From Campylobacter ornithocola (GTDB taxonomy: Bacteria; Campylobacterota; Campylobacteria; Campylobacterales; Campylobacteraceae): a DNA stretch of 64,000 nucleotides. The notes under the pieces were generated by a model. That model was not told the origin of the DNA. It did not search any database and saw nothing but the letters and a program-made list of their open reading frames with translations. The translations under genes were made by a program, and so were the position numbers. This document shows positions 1-8,588 of the stretch, in pieces (positions within the stretch are counted from its first letter, which is position 1; each line of letters begins with the position of its first letter). The stretch spans positions 1,302,001-1,366,000 of the forward strand of contig NZ_CP053848.1 in the NCBI RefSeq assembly GCF_013201605.1. The letters run 5' to 3'.

Positions 1-201
1 AATTTTAACGCTATTAGTTTTCCATATAGAGAAAATATATACCACTTTATAAAAGAGTCAAAATTTAAAATAAATAATCAAGATATAGAAATATTAACTT
101 GGAATGAAAGCAAAGATTTGCTTTATAACATGAGCATAAAAGCTTTTTTTGATCCTCAAGTTAAAATTATACTTAGCGGAGAAAAAGGATTTTATAGATA
201 A
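1..201 (+). CDS. 3' end of an unidentified LOS-locus gene (partial)
   Basis: An open frame enters from the left edge and ends at TAA 199-201, giving the last 66 residues of a protein. The visible part is hydrophilic, begins NFNAISFPYRENIYHF and ends SGEKGFYR. I see no motif that names a family. Its place at the edge of a lipooligosaccharide gene cluster suggests a sugar- or LOS-modifying enzyme, but that is inference from neighbours only. The frame is clean up to the edge, so it looks like a real gene end rather than a chance ORF. Confidence 0.55.
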   Translation, partial: NFNAISFPYRENIYHFIKESKFKINNQDIEILTWNESKDLLYNMSIKAFFDPQVKIILSGEKGFYR

Positions 202-800
202 AATATTGTATATTTTAGGTAATAATATCTTACTCTTCTAGAAAATGAATGTGTTGTAAAAATTTATACAAAATAGACTTATCTTTTTAAGTTAACTTTA
301 TTATGCACTCTAATAACTTCAGTTAAATTATAAACACTTTGAAATATGACCAATTGTAATCATTTTTGTATAATACAAAAGACATACTGAATAAATAAAA
401 TTAGATAAATAATATGTTTTCATATTTGTGAATTTAACTCTAACAAAACAAATCTCTTAGTATAGTCAAACAATAGAATGGTAAATTATAAAAATATCAC
501 TAGTGCTTTAACTGTTTTCTTTTTACAAGGAAGTAAAATTTTGTTTTTGATTTGCAAAATAAAACGTCATATATATTGATGCTAATAAATTTTTATCTTT
601 ACCTTAAAAAGCTACGTATTCTATATTCTATTTTCACACTTATAACCAACATGCTGTATCAGTATATTTACCTTCTATAAAAATAATTTCAACAAAGCGT
701 ATCATAAATCTCTAAGAATAAAAAAATCAATTTTAATCTAAAACTATTGTCTGTTAAATACGACTTATTGTGAGTAAATTTTAAATCCTTAGACATTATC
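202..800. other. gene-less, very AT-rich gap in the LOS locus
   Basis: About 600 bases with frequent stops in all six frames and no RNA gene or long inverted repeat that I can see. Parts of the minus strand read like broken coding sequence (short residue runs interrupted by stops and frame changes), and the stretch lies directly downstream of a decayed glycosyltransferase. It may be the remains of another LOS gene. I cannot identify it. Confidence 0.5.
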
Positions 801-1911
801 TCAACATCTTTTACCATTCCTGTTTTTAATTAAATTGAGCCAGTCTTGAATAATTCTTTCTTTTGAATTTTTTTCTGCAATTAGTTTTTTACCATAAAAT
901 CCCATTTCACTTCTAAGCTCTTTATTGCACATTAAAATTTGCAATTTATCTTCGAATTCTTTTAAATCTCCATCTTTAATTAAAAATCCATTTTTTCATT
1001 TTCTGTAATATCACTTGGAACTGCATTAATATCAAATGCTATACATGGAAGTGCATAGATTGTTGCCTCCAATAATGCTATCCCAAACCCCTCTTGAGTA
1101 GCTTGTCATTACATAAACACTAACACTTGAACCCTCTTTTGATGTTTTTTGTATAAGGCTTATAAACCACACAAGAAGTTAGATTTTTATTTTCAATTTT
1201 ATTTTTTAGTTCTTGCTTTTCTTTTTCACCAACTTCTCCTACTATACAAAGTTTCCATATGTGATTTTTTGGATTTTGCTGTATTTTTTTCCAAATATCA
1301 AGAAGTCTAAAACACCTTTTTCACAAGAGATGGTGCCTACGCTCAAAACGACTTTCTGTGAATGATTTGTCTGTTTAGAATGGATATTTATAAATTTCGG
1401 AATAATATTCATATTTTTGAAATATTTTTGATATTTATTCAATTCTTTTTCAGAAAGCAAAACTATAGTATTAAAAAATTTATCTCTTTTAAGATCTTTT
1501 GCTTTATAACTTTGAAATACAACATGCATAGTTTTTATACATCAAGTGTTTTTATTTTTAAAAAAGAGTTGTATAAAAATACATTATTAGAAATTACCAT
1601 ATCATATTGGTTTGCTATTTTTTTACTTTAAAATCCCTAATTCTCTTTTGAATACTTCTAAAATATAAACTTTTAAATATATTTTTAGAATTTCTGTATT
1701 TATATTTATCAAAATAACTTACACCAAAATCATAATAAAACAATACCTTAATATCAGGATGAATAAAAAACATGATTTATTTTTATTTTCTTTATATACT
1801 TAAATATGAACTTCAAGTCCATCTTCATAAAAAGCATTTGCCGTATTAGAAGCTACTCTACCACCTCCACCTAGAACGACCTAAATCGTGTATTAATAAT
1901 AAAATTTTCAT
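801..1911 (-). pseudogene. decayed GT-B (GT4-type) glycosyltransferase
   Basis: Reading the minus strand from ATG 1911-1909 to TGA 803-801 recovers a glycosyltransferase group 1 protein only by changing frame several times. The N-terminus reads MKILLLIHDLGR, then after a frame change a glycine-rich GGGGRVASN stretch. The middle has VVLSVGT and EKGVLDF, typical of the start of the GT4 C-terminal domain. Further on, after more frame changes, come IALLEATIYALPCIAFD and a normal C-terminal helix. In-frame stops and at least four shifts make a functional product very unlikely. The longest surviving open piece is 1242-1529. The original role was presumably to add a sugar to the LOS outer core. Scattered small indels argue for long decay rather than a single phase switch. 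Confidence 0.75.
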
Positions 1912-1925
1912 AATTTTCCTCTAGA

Positions 1926-2864
1926 TTACAGCTTTATATTTTTTTTATTTATAAATTTATAATATATATATTCAAAATATAACTTCATTTTTTGTATAAA
2001 ATCTTTATCCTTGGAGTTTTTTATTTTTTCTTTGATAAGTTTATAATATTTACTACTTTGTCTTTTAAACAAAATAGTATGCTTAATATCATTAGGTATG
2101 AAATTAAACAATGAGTCAAACCATTCGTAGCATCTAACTATATTATAGTTTTGTGGATAATTTCTTGAACACCACAAAAACATAATTTGGTCATCATCTA
2201 CTATGTTAAACGATAAAAAACATTGCATGCATTCATACAAATTTTTTTTAAAATTACTCCAAGCTCTACTACCCCCATATATTAAACCACCTATTAAAAA
2301 TGGTTCCATGTTGTAATAAATTTCAGGAATAGTGTTTGCTTCTTGATCTTTTATAGAAAAAAAGTTGATTTTATCATCTATTATATTTTCTTGTTTTTCA
2401 AGTAAAAAATTAAACTGCTCTTTGTTAATAAAAAAGCCATCTCCATGATTAAAACCAAAATCAAGCCACATTATATTTTCGCTTGTAAGATTTCTTTCTA
2501 TTGCATCACAAACAAAAAACGGTTTTAAATACATAAGATAGCAATATAGTGGAGAAATACACTCTATATTGTTAGGATTTTTACGATGTAAAGTTTGATT
2601 ATAATTCTTAAATGTTTCCTTGATTTTGTTTAAAGTTTGAAGATCAAATTCATTTAATTCTTTTACAATAATTGTGGTTTTACCCTCTAAATAATATTGT
2701 TTTCTTTTTTCTAAAATCAATTCTTTCATATCTTCTGTAGTATAAATAATTACATGATTTTTAAGCCCTGACCAAAAATCGAAATAAGATAAATACTGAT
2801 CATTACTCCTTGTAGTTCTACCAATATTATAAAAAGCTGTAACAATAGTAATTTCATTTTGCAT
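1926..2864 (-). CDS. HtrL/YibB-family putative LOS glycosyltransferase
   Basis: A protein of 312 residues resembling the HtrL/YibB (WlaTC-like) family found in LOS and LPS clusters. It starts MQNEITIVTAFYNIGR and has WLDFGFNHGDG in the middle, where the family carries its acidic, probably donor-binding residues. A later stretch around MEPFLIGGLIYGGS and a DDDQIMF motif also fit. I chose ATG 2864 because AAGGTG lies about seven bases upstream. The longer frame starting at 2945 runs through the divergent promoter and into the neighbouring gene. No signal peptide or membrane helix is visible, so a cytoplasmic or membrane-associated enzyme is expected. The sugar and linkage cannot be told from sequence. 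Confidence 0.72.
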   Translation of the reverse strand: MQNEITIVTAFYNIGRTTRSNDQYLSYFDFWSGLKNHVIIYTTEDMKELILEKRKQYYLEGKTTIIVKELNEFDLQTLNKIKETFKNYNQTLHRKNPNNIECISPLYCYLMYLKPFFVCDAIERNLTSENIMWLDFGFNHGDGFFINKEQFNFLLEKQENIIDDKINFFSIKDQEANTIPEIYYNMEPFLIGGLIYGGSRAWSNFKKNLYECMQCFLSFNIVDDDQIMFLWCSRNYPQNYNIVRCYEWFDSLFNFIPNDIKHTILFKRQSSKYYKLIKEKIKNSKDKDFIQKMKLYFEYIYYKFINKKNIKL

Positions 2865-2921
2865 ATAATACACCTTAATTATTTTTGATATTATATCAAA
2901 AAAACTTTTTAGGAATTTATT
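2865..2921. promoter_or_regulatory. divergent promoter region with a perfect palindrome
   Basis: The 57 bases between two divergent LOS genes contain TTTTTGATA (2882-2890), TTA, then TATCAAAAA (2894-2902), a perfect 9-base inverted repeat. AT-rich -10-like sequences for both directions overlap it. Ribosome binding sites AAGGTG (leftward) and AGGA (rightward) flank it. The arrangement would suit an operator acting on both genes, but a regulator is not identified. Confidence 0.45.
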
Positions 2922-3917
2922 ATGCAAATATATCAAAACAACCATTTGCTTTATAATAATCTAACAAAAAAATTAAGCTCATTTATACCCATTAAATCAA
3001 CAAGAAGAAAATTAAGAAATCATATCCAATATAAGTTAGAACACCCTAAAGTAGCTAGTTATCTTTCAAAAAATTATGTCAATCCTTTTTTAGAAGGGAG
3101 AATTCCTCATTTTGATTTTGAAAAAAAACATCATTTTAAAAACGATAAAATTATTTGGCAATTTTGGTATCAAGGTAAAAATCAAGCTTCACATATGATA
3201 CAACAATGTTTCAATTCAGTGCAAAATCAAATGAAAGATGACTACACAATCATCATTTTAGATAAAGATAATATAAAAGATTACCTTGATTTTCCACCAT
3301 TTGTTATAGAAAAATTAGAAAATAATTTTTTTGGAGAAAAAACTATAACTTTTTTTTCAGATCTTTTAAGAGTATGTTTGCTTGCAACTTATGGTGGCAT
3401 ATGGTGTGATGCAAGTATATTTTTAAGCTCTAAAATTCCTAGTGAACTTTGCGATAAAGACTTTTTTACCTTTGAAAGATCAAAAATAAAACCTAGCAAA
3501 GAAAAATTGAAAAAATTTATTAAAAGTGGATATTTTTCTTATGGATATTTTAATTGGAATGATGATTTTAAGGTTAAAATGCTAAATAGTTTTATAATCT
3601 CAAAATCATATCACAAAAATATCCAAGCTATGAAAGACATACTTATATACTATTGGTCAAATGAGAAAAATTCTAATAACTTTTATTATTTTACTTTTCA
3701 AATTATCTTTGAACTTTTAAAAGAACATGGCTTTATAAATGATACTTATAAAAACATGAGCGATATAGAATGTCATTTATTGCAATTTAGCGCCAAAGAA
3801 AAATTTAATTCAACTCTTTGGGAAGAAATTCAAAAACAAAGTTTTTTACACAAACTCACGCATTTTAAATCTATAAAAAAAGATTCAATGATAGATAAAA
3901 TCATCTTGCAAAGTTGA
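2922..3917 (+). CDS. capsular-polysaccharide-synthesis-type (DXD) glycosyltransferase
   Basis: A protein of 331 residues like the Caps_synth / GT32-related sugar transferases. Diagnostic parts are IWQFWYQG near residue 80, the helix SDLLRVCLLATYGGIWCDAS around residues 145-165 with its W-x-D sugar-nucleotide/metal motif, and the following FLSSKIP. The N-terminus is basic and hydrophilic with no signal peptide. ATG 2922 has AGGA eight bases before it. It faces away from the HtrL-like gene and converges on the GT2 gene to its right, with only two bases between stop codons. Role inferred: transfer of a sugar onto LOS. Substrate unknown. Confidence 0.72.
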   Translation: MQIYQNNHLLYNNLTKKLSSFIPIKSTRRKLRNHIQYKLEHPKVASYLSKNYVNPFLEGRIPHFDFEKKHHFKNDKIIWQFWYQGKNQASHMIQQCFNSVQNQMKDDYTIIILDKDNIKDYLDFPPFVIEKLENNFFGEKTITFFSDLLRVCLLATYGGIWCDASIFLSSKIPSELCDKDFFTFERSKIKPSKEKLKKFIKSGYFSYGYFNWNDDFKVKMLNSFIISKSYHKNIQAMKDILIYYWSNEKNSNNFYYFTFQIIFELLKEHGFINDTYKNMSDIECHLLQFSAKEKFNSTLWEEIQKQSFLHKLTHFKSIKKDSMIDKIILQS

Positions 3918-3926
3918 TTTTATCTA
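3892..3926. terminator. bidirectional hairpin terminator
   Basis: TAGATAAAATCA (3892-3903) and TGATTTTATCTA (3915-3926) form a perfect 12-base stem with an 11-base loop. Both stop codons of the convergent genes (3915-3917 on plus, 3922-3920 on minus) lie inside the right arm. A-rich and T-rich flanks fit termination in both directions. Confidence 0.7.
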
Positions 3927-5074
3927 AAAATACCTTTTATTTTTTGGCAAATTTTCCAAAGATCATAAGGGATTTTTGTCTGGATAAAAGGTTTGATTAT
4001 AGGTAATTTTTCCTTTAAATTTAAAGGATCTTTTTTAAATTTTTTAATCATCAAAGCCTTTTTTACATAAAAAGGCAAAAAAGCCTCTTTTATGGCTTGA
4101 GAATTTTCACTTTTTTGATCTTTAAAAAATTCTATCAACTCCAAAGCTGTTATCATCCTACTTGCTGCTTTTAAATAGTTTTTTGCCTCTTTAGCGTTTT
4201 CTCCAAAAGCTTCATATAGATCTTTAAAATACTCTGACACATTTGCCTTTGTAACTTTTTTATCATGATTTGATATACTATTTGCCCTCAAACGGCATAA
4301 GTACAATCTTTTTGGTAAAATATAGATACTATCAGCACTCGCAAACAAAACCATGCCAAAATGAATATCTTCATTGATGATTTTGTTGATAAATTTAAGT
4401 TTTAATTGTTTTAAAAATGAAAAATCTATCATACCACCCCAACTAAATGAAATATCCCTAGAACCTACTTTTATAGCCTGTTTAGCATAATCTCTTGGAG
4501 TAATAGTGCATTCTTGAGTAAAATTAAATACATTCATTCTTGTTTTTTGACCCTTATCTTCTATACCATCATCATAAATACAAGCATGGTCAAACCATAA
4601 TACATCTACATTTTGCATTCTCGCAACACACTCTTCTATGCAGTTTAACTCCCAATAATTATCAGAATCTAAAAAGATAATATAATCAATCTTTGAAATT
4701 TCTAGCTTATCACTCGCTAAAGCATTTTTGTACTTATAAATTTTATAAATATTTTGTGGATTATCGCCAATAATCTTAAAAACATTTAATTCATTTTCAT
4801 TTTCAATACATTGTGTTTCATATTCACCATAAAAATATTCTATACCTACATTTCTTGCACTACTCAAACCACCATTTTTTTTATCAAAAAGAATAATTCT
4901 TTTATCTTTTAAAGTATATTCTTTTGCAATATTGAGTGAGTTTTTATCTGTACTGCCATCATTTACTAGTATGATTTCTAAATTAGTATAAGTTTGATTG
5001 ATTACACTATCTAAACATTCTTTTAAATATTTTTCTACATTGTATATGGGGATTACTACGCCTACTTTTTTCAT
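3920..5074 (-). CDS. GT2 family LOS glycosyltransferase
   Basis: A protein of 384 residues with a classical GT-A fold start: VGVVIPIYNVEKYLKECLDS at residues 4-23, then LVNDGSTD and GGLSSARNVG. The family DXD appears late as FLDSDN near residue 135, because about 45 residues are inserted between the SARNVG motif and the DXD. Similar insertions occur in Campylobacter LOS GT2 enzymes such as the Cj1137c/Cj1138 type. The start codon is three bases beyond the lgtF stop codon, so it is the last gene of the leftward waaC-htrB-lgtF operon. The sugar added is not predictable from sequence. It probably extends the inner or outer core of LOS. Confidence 0.78.
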   Translation of the reverse strand: MKKVGVVIPIYNVEKYLKECLDSVINQTYTNLEIILVNDGSTDKNSLNIAKEYTLKDKRIILFDKKNGGLSSARNVGIEYFYGEYETQCIENENELNVFKIIGDNPQNIYKIYKYKNALASDKLEISKIDYIIFLDSDNYWELNCIEECVARMQNVDVLWFDHACIYDDGIEDKGQKTRMNVFNFTQECTITPRDYAKQAIKVGSRDISFSWGGMIDFSFLKQLKLKFINKIINEDIHFGMVLFASADSIYILPKRLYLCRLRANSISNHDKKVTKANVSEYFKDLYEAFGENAKEAKNYLKAASRMITALELIEFFKDQKSENSQAIKEAFLPFYVKKALMIKKFKKDPLNLKEKLPIIKPFIQTKIPYDLWKICQKIKGIFR

Positions 5075-5077
5075 ACT

Positions 5078-6625
5078 TTATCTCCAAGTTGTTTTTTCAT
5101 TTTTTATAGTTTCAAGATAAATTTGATGATTGATTTCAAGCATATTTTTGCTATTTTCTTCATGGTAAATATGATAAGCTAGGGCATTAAATTTAAGTCT
5201 TTTAAACACTCCATTATTAAATAAAAACCTAGCTACAAACTCGCTATCTTCCCTACCCCAGCCTATAAATTTTTCATTAAATCCCTCAATGGCTTCAAAA
5301 TCACTTTTATAAAAACTCATATTGCAAGTTTTGCTACCTTTAACAAGTTGTGATTTTTTAAAAAATTTCTTAGTTAATTTTGAAAATTTATATACACATT
5401 TGGCTAAAAAAATATTTCTTTGATTTTTAAAACCCTTTTTGTTAAATGCCAAACTAAAATCATTTTTGCTTAAAAGTTCTTTACTTTCATTTTCATTTAA
5501 AATAGCTCTTGAGCCTTGCAAAATAGTCTTTAAACTAGCAAATTTTAAATGATCATTAATGAAGTTTTTTTCTAAAATCATATCCCCATCGATTAAGATA
5601 ATATATTCGCTATTAGAGGTATTAATTGCCTTATTGCGACTTGCCGCAGCACGAAATCCCTCATCTTCTTGCCAAATATGCTCTAACTTACAAGGAAAAT
5701 CTTTTTGATAAGTCTGTATAAGCTTAGCTGTATCTTCCCTGCTTCCATCATCAGCTATTAAAACCTCATCTGGTAAAGGCTCTAAGTTTTTAACGCTATC
5801 AAGCACCAAAGCAAGTCTTTCTTTTTGATTATAAGTAGTGATAATCAAAGCACAAGTTTTTGGCTTTTGCTTTTTAAGTTCATATAATTTCATATATTTA
5901 AAAAAAGCTCCTAAAGCATTACAAGTACTTATGATAAAGCCTTTATAGCCATAAAAAATTCCTTTTTTTAAAACATAATTTCTAAAAAAAGTCCAAATTC
6001 CTCTTAGCAATGCCTTACAAACACTACTTTCTTTGTGTAAATTTTGCAAAGCCCAAAGTTTGGAGTATTTTTGAAGCTTATCTAACAAACTATCGATATC
6101 ATCAAATGCAAAATGCCTCAAACCATTTTGTAACTTAATCTTTTTGCTATCTTCATGTAAAATCAAACTCTCATGTACCAAATTTTCATTAAAACTAGTA
6201 TGGGTTTTATTAAATACTCGCATTACATGATCAGGCCACCACCCACAAGCTTTAATCCACTCTCCATTGTATAAATTTTCTCTTGGTAAGGCTATGATAT
6301 CTTCTTTATTAGGCTTAATTTGCCTTAATTCTTGTAAAAATTCTTTCTTAGCAAGCTCATCTGCATCAATATTAAAAATCCAATCATTACTAGCATAACT
6401 GATGGCTAAATTTTTCAAAGGTCCAAAACCTATAAATTTATGCTGATAAATCTTGATATTTTTATAACTTTTACTGAACTCATAAGCAATTTTCAAAGTA
6501 TCATCATTGCTATCATTTTCTATCAAAACAATCTCACCAAATTCTTGCAAAGATTCCAAACAAGCTTTTAAAGTTTTTTGAGCATTTTTAACAATCATTA
6601 TCACACTAATTTGCTTTAAATCCAT
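5078..6625 (-). CDS. lgtF: two-domain LOS core glucosyltransferase LgtF
   Basis: A protein of 515 residues with two GT2 catalytic modules. Residues 1-250 resemble WaaE/KdtX-type enzymes: ISVIMIVKNAQKTL, ENDSNDDT, NIDADE, and a conserved GWWPDHVMRVF. Residues 257-515 form a second module: ALIITTYNQKERL, IADDGSRED, LIDGDM, and FIGWGREDSE. This matches C. jejuni Cj1135, where the two-domain form adds beta-1,4-glucose to heptose I and beta-1,2-glucose to heptose II, while one-domain alleles do only the first. Both modules look intact here, so both additions are predicted. It lies between htrB (8 bases upstream) and a GT2 gene, all leftward. Cytoplasmic face of the inner membrane. Confidence 0.88.
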   Translation of the reverse strand: MDLKQISVIMIVKNAQKTLKACLESLQEFGEIVLIENDSNDDTLKIAYEFSKSYKNIKIYQHKFIGFGPLKNLAISYASNDWIFNIDADELAKKEFLQELRQIKPNKEDIIALPRENLYNGEWIKACGWWPDHVMRVFNKTHTSFNENLVHESLILHEDSKKIKLQNGLRHFAFDDIDSLLDKLQKYSKLWALQNLHKESSVCKALLRGIWTFFRNYVLKKGIFYGYKGFIISTCNALGAFFKYMKLYELKKQKPKTCALIITTYNQKERLALVLDSVKNLEPLPDEVLIADDGSREDTAKLIQTYQKDFPCKLEHIWQEDEGFRAAASRNKAINTSNSEYIILIDGDMILEKNFINDHLKFASLKTILQGSRAILNENESKELLSKNDFSLAFNKKGFKNQRNIFLAKCVYKFSKLTKKFFKKSQLVKGSKTCNMSFYKSDFEAIEGFNEKFIGWGREDSEFVARFLFNNGVFKRLKFNALAYHIYHEENSKNMLEINHQIYLETIKNEKTTWR

Positions 6626-6633
6626 TTTATATC

Positions 6634-7506
6634 CTACAAATACAATTCATGATTGTATCTTTTAAATCTCTTATGAAAGAAAAAATACTCATCAGGTTTA
6701 AATTTAATCATCTCTTCACAACACTTTGCTTGATACTTAGTAAGTTCTTCTATACTTGCTTTACTTGCATCTAAGGCCTTGAAAGTTTTTACAAAAAATT
6801 TCTCATCTTTTTGATACACAAAACAAGGTAAAATCATAGCATTTGTTTTTTTTGCAAGCACACTCGCACCTGCTATGAAATTTACTTCTTGATTAAAATA
6901 TTGTATTTTTATACTTTCACTATCCACTGCATCTTGATCGGTTAAAATTCCAAGCGATCTACTTTCTTTTAAGGCTTTTAACATTTTTTTAAGCCCGCCC
7001 TTTTTTTCTATAAGTTCTATGTTAAATTGCGTGCGATTTTTACTTAAAATTTTATCCATTATCACGCTATCAAGTGCTCTTCCAACTATGGAAATTCCTT
7101 GAAATTTAGCTCCAAAAGACAAAGCCAAAAGCTCCCAGTTGCCATAATGAGCCGTAGTTACAATCAAGGGTCTTTTACTTTGCATTATATTTAAAATTTG
7201 CTCCTCATCATCAAAGCAAATTTTATTGATGATTTCTTCTTTACTTGCATTTTGATTTTTGATAAAATCAATCCCAAATTTAGCAAAATTTTTATAGATA
7301 TTAAGGCTAGTTTCATCACGCCATTTTTGATTTTTTTCAGGAAAACAAATTTTTAAGTTTATGTTAATGATTTTGCGATGTTTGTGATTTAGTTTATAAG
7401 TGATCAAAGCAACCAAATTTGCAAAAGAATTTAAAAGCTTTGTGGGTAAAATCCTCACAAATATCTTTAGTGTATAAAAAAGGCTCAAATATATATAATT
7501 TATCAT
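6634..7506 (-). CDS. waaM: lipid A biosynthesis late acyltransferase (HtrB/WaaM)
   Basis: A protein of 290 residues of the LpxL/HtrB family, which transfers a secondary acyl chain to Kdo-lipid A at the inner membrane. It has an N-terminal hydrophobic segment (YIYLSLFYTLKIFVRILP) and the catalytic H-x4-E motif as AHYGNWE near residue 116. A conserved GILTDQDA stretch near residue 185 follows, where acyltransferases bind the acceptor. Its ATG overlaps the end of waaC by four bases (ATGA), so it is translationally coupled. Same order and position as C. jejuni Cj1134. Confidence 0.9.
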   Translation of the reverse strand: MINYIYLSLFYTLKIFVRILPTKLLNSFANLVALITYKLNHKHRKIININLKICFPEKNQKWRDETSLNIYKNFAKFGIDFIKNQNASKEEIINKICFDDEEQILNIMQSKRPLIVTTAHYGNWELLALSFGAKFQGISIVGRALDSVIMDKILSKNRTQFNIELIEKKGGLKKMLKALKESRSLGILTDQDAVDSESIKIQYFNQEVNFIAGASVLAKKTNAMILPCFVYQKDEKFFVKTFKALDASKASIEELTKYQAKCCEEMIKFKPDEYFFFHKRFKRYNHELYL

Positions 7507-8522
7507 TTTTCTAAAAGCTCACAAGCAAGTTTAAAGATATCTTTTTCATCAATATTTTGTATGCAAAAATCACTCTTATCTATATGTTTTGAATGCAGTA
7601 TTTTTTTACCTGCATTGATTGTTTTATTGATATTTGTTTCATAAGTATTTCTTTGACTAGGTGTGGCACCAAAAATCGTTATAGAAGGCTTGTTTAGTGC
7701 AAAGGCCAAATGAGTAGGCCCGCTATCATTTCCGATAATCAAATCACTTGCCTTAGTTAAAGCACAAAGCTCACTTAAGCTTAATTTTGGCGCAAGTTCT
7801 ATTTTTAAATGTTTTAAATTTAAAACTATATCTTTAGCAAAATTAAACTCATTAACATTGCCCCAACCAAGCATGATTTTTGCACTAGTAAAATACTCCG
7901 AAAGCATTCTACAAAGTAGTATCAAACGCTCTTTTGGGTAAATTTTATTAGGCATAGACGAGCCTACATGTATGAGTATATTTGGCGTACTTTCATTTAA
8001 AGAAAGTCTTTGCTCTAGCTCTTCTTTTAACTCATCATCTATACTAAAACAACTTTGCTTTAACTCTATATCACTATGATCAAAATGCTCATTTAATACA
8101 TAAGCTACTAAAGAAAGATTACGCACGATAATATTTTCTTCATAATTACATGCAAATTTATGCGTATAAAAATTACTCGCAAAGCCCTCTTTGATACTTT
8201 CTTGATCAAAACCAAAAGTATTAGCGCATAAAATTTTACTTACCAAAGCAGATTTAATCAAACCTTGCAAATCAATCACAACATCATATTTATTTTGCCT
8301 AGCTTCAAAAAGCATAGCAAAAACTTCTTTGAATTTTCTATCTTTTAAAGGCAAAGCATAGACTTCATTGATCATTGGATGATCTTGCAATAATCCTGCA
8401 AATCTTGCATCTACAAACCAATCAATACTTGCCTTAGGATAATGTTTTTTAATAAATTGCAAAACAATCACCGCATGGATGATATCTCCAAGTGCGGATA
8501 ATTTAACCAAACCTATTTTCAT
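7503..8522 (-). CDS. waaC: LOS heptosyltransferase I
   Basis: A protein of 339 residues of the GT9 ADP-heptose:LPS heptosyltransferase family. It adds the first heptose to Kdo-lipid A. It starts MKIGLVKLSALGDIIHAV, the standard RfaC N-terminus. It carries VIDLQGLIKSALVSK near residue 100 and ends with the family motif IGNDSGPTHLAFA near residues 261-273. The length is typical. It is the first gene of the leftward core operon and faces away from the exonuclease gene, with 66 bases of promoter DNA between. A single gene break here would truncate LOS, so it is usually conserved at the end of Campylobacter LOS loci (Cj1133). Confidence 0.93.
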   Translation of the reverse strand: MKIGLVKLSALGDIIHAVIVLQFIKKHYPKASIDWFVDARFAGLLQDHPMINEVYALPLKDRKFKEVFAMLFEARQNKYDVVIDLQGLIKSALVSKILCANTFGFDQESIKEGFASNFYTHKFACNYEENIIVRNLSLVAYVLNEHFDHSDIELKQSCFSIDDELKEELEQRLSLNESTPNILIHVGSSMPNKIYPKERLILLCRMLSEYFTSAKIMLGWGNVNEFNFAKDIVLNLKHLKIELAPKLSLSELCALTKASDLIIGNDSGPTHLAFALNKPSITIFGATPSQRNTYETNINKTINAGKKILHSKHIDKSDFCIQNIDEKDIFKLACELLEK

Positions 8523-8549
8523 ATACTACTTTATTTTTAAATTTTCTGT

Positions 8550-8555
8550 TATGAT
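8550..8555 (+). promoter_or_regulatory. probable -10 box for the exonuclease gene
   Basis: TATGAT preceded by TG-like sequence, 33 bases before the start codon, in the divergent gap next to waaC. Campylobacter sigma-70 promoters depend mainly on a -10 element in AT-rich DNA, so a -35 is not expected. Confidence 0.35.
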
Positions 8556-8588
8556 TTTAACAAAGATTTTTTTAAAAAAAGGTTTATC

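Noticed and set aside
202-800. Functional small RNA in the LOS gap
   Set aside because: No promoter-terminator pair or stable hairpin could be seen by eye; decayed coding DNA is the simpler reading.
1362-1631. Plus-strand ORF of 89 residues
   Set aside because: It is a shadow of the decayed minus-strand glycosyltransferase: it has a phenylalanine/isoleucine-rich composition, no ribosome binding site and no family signal.
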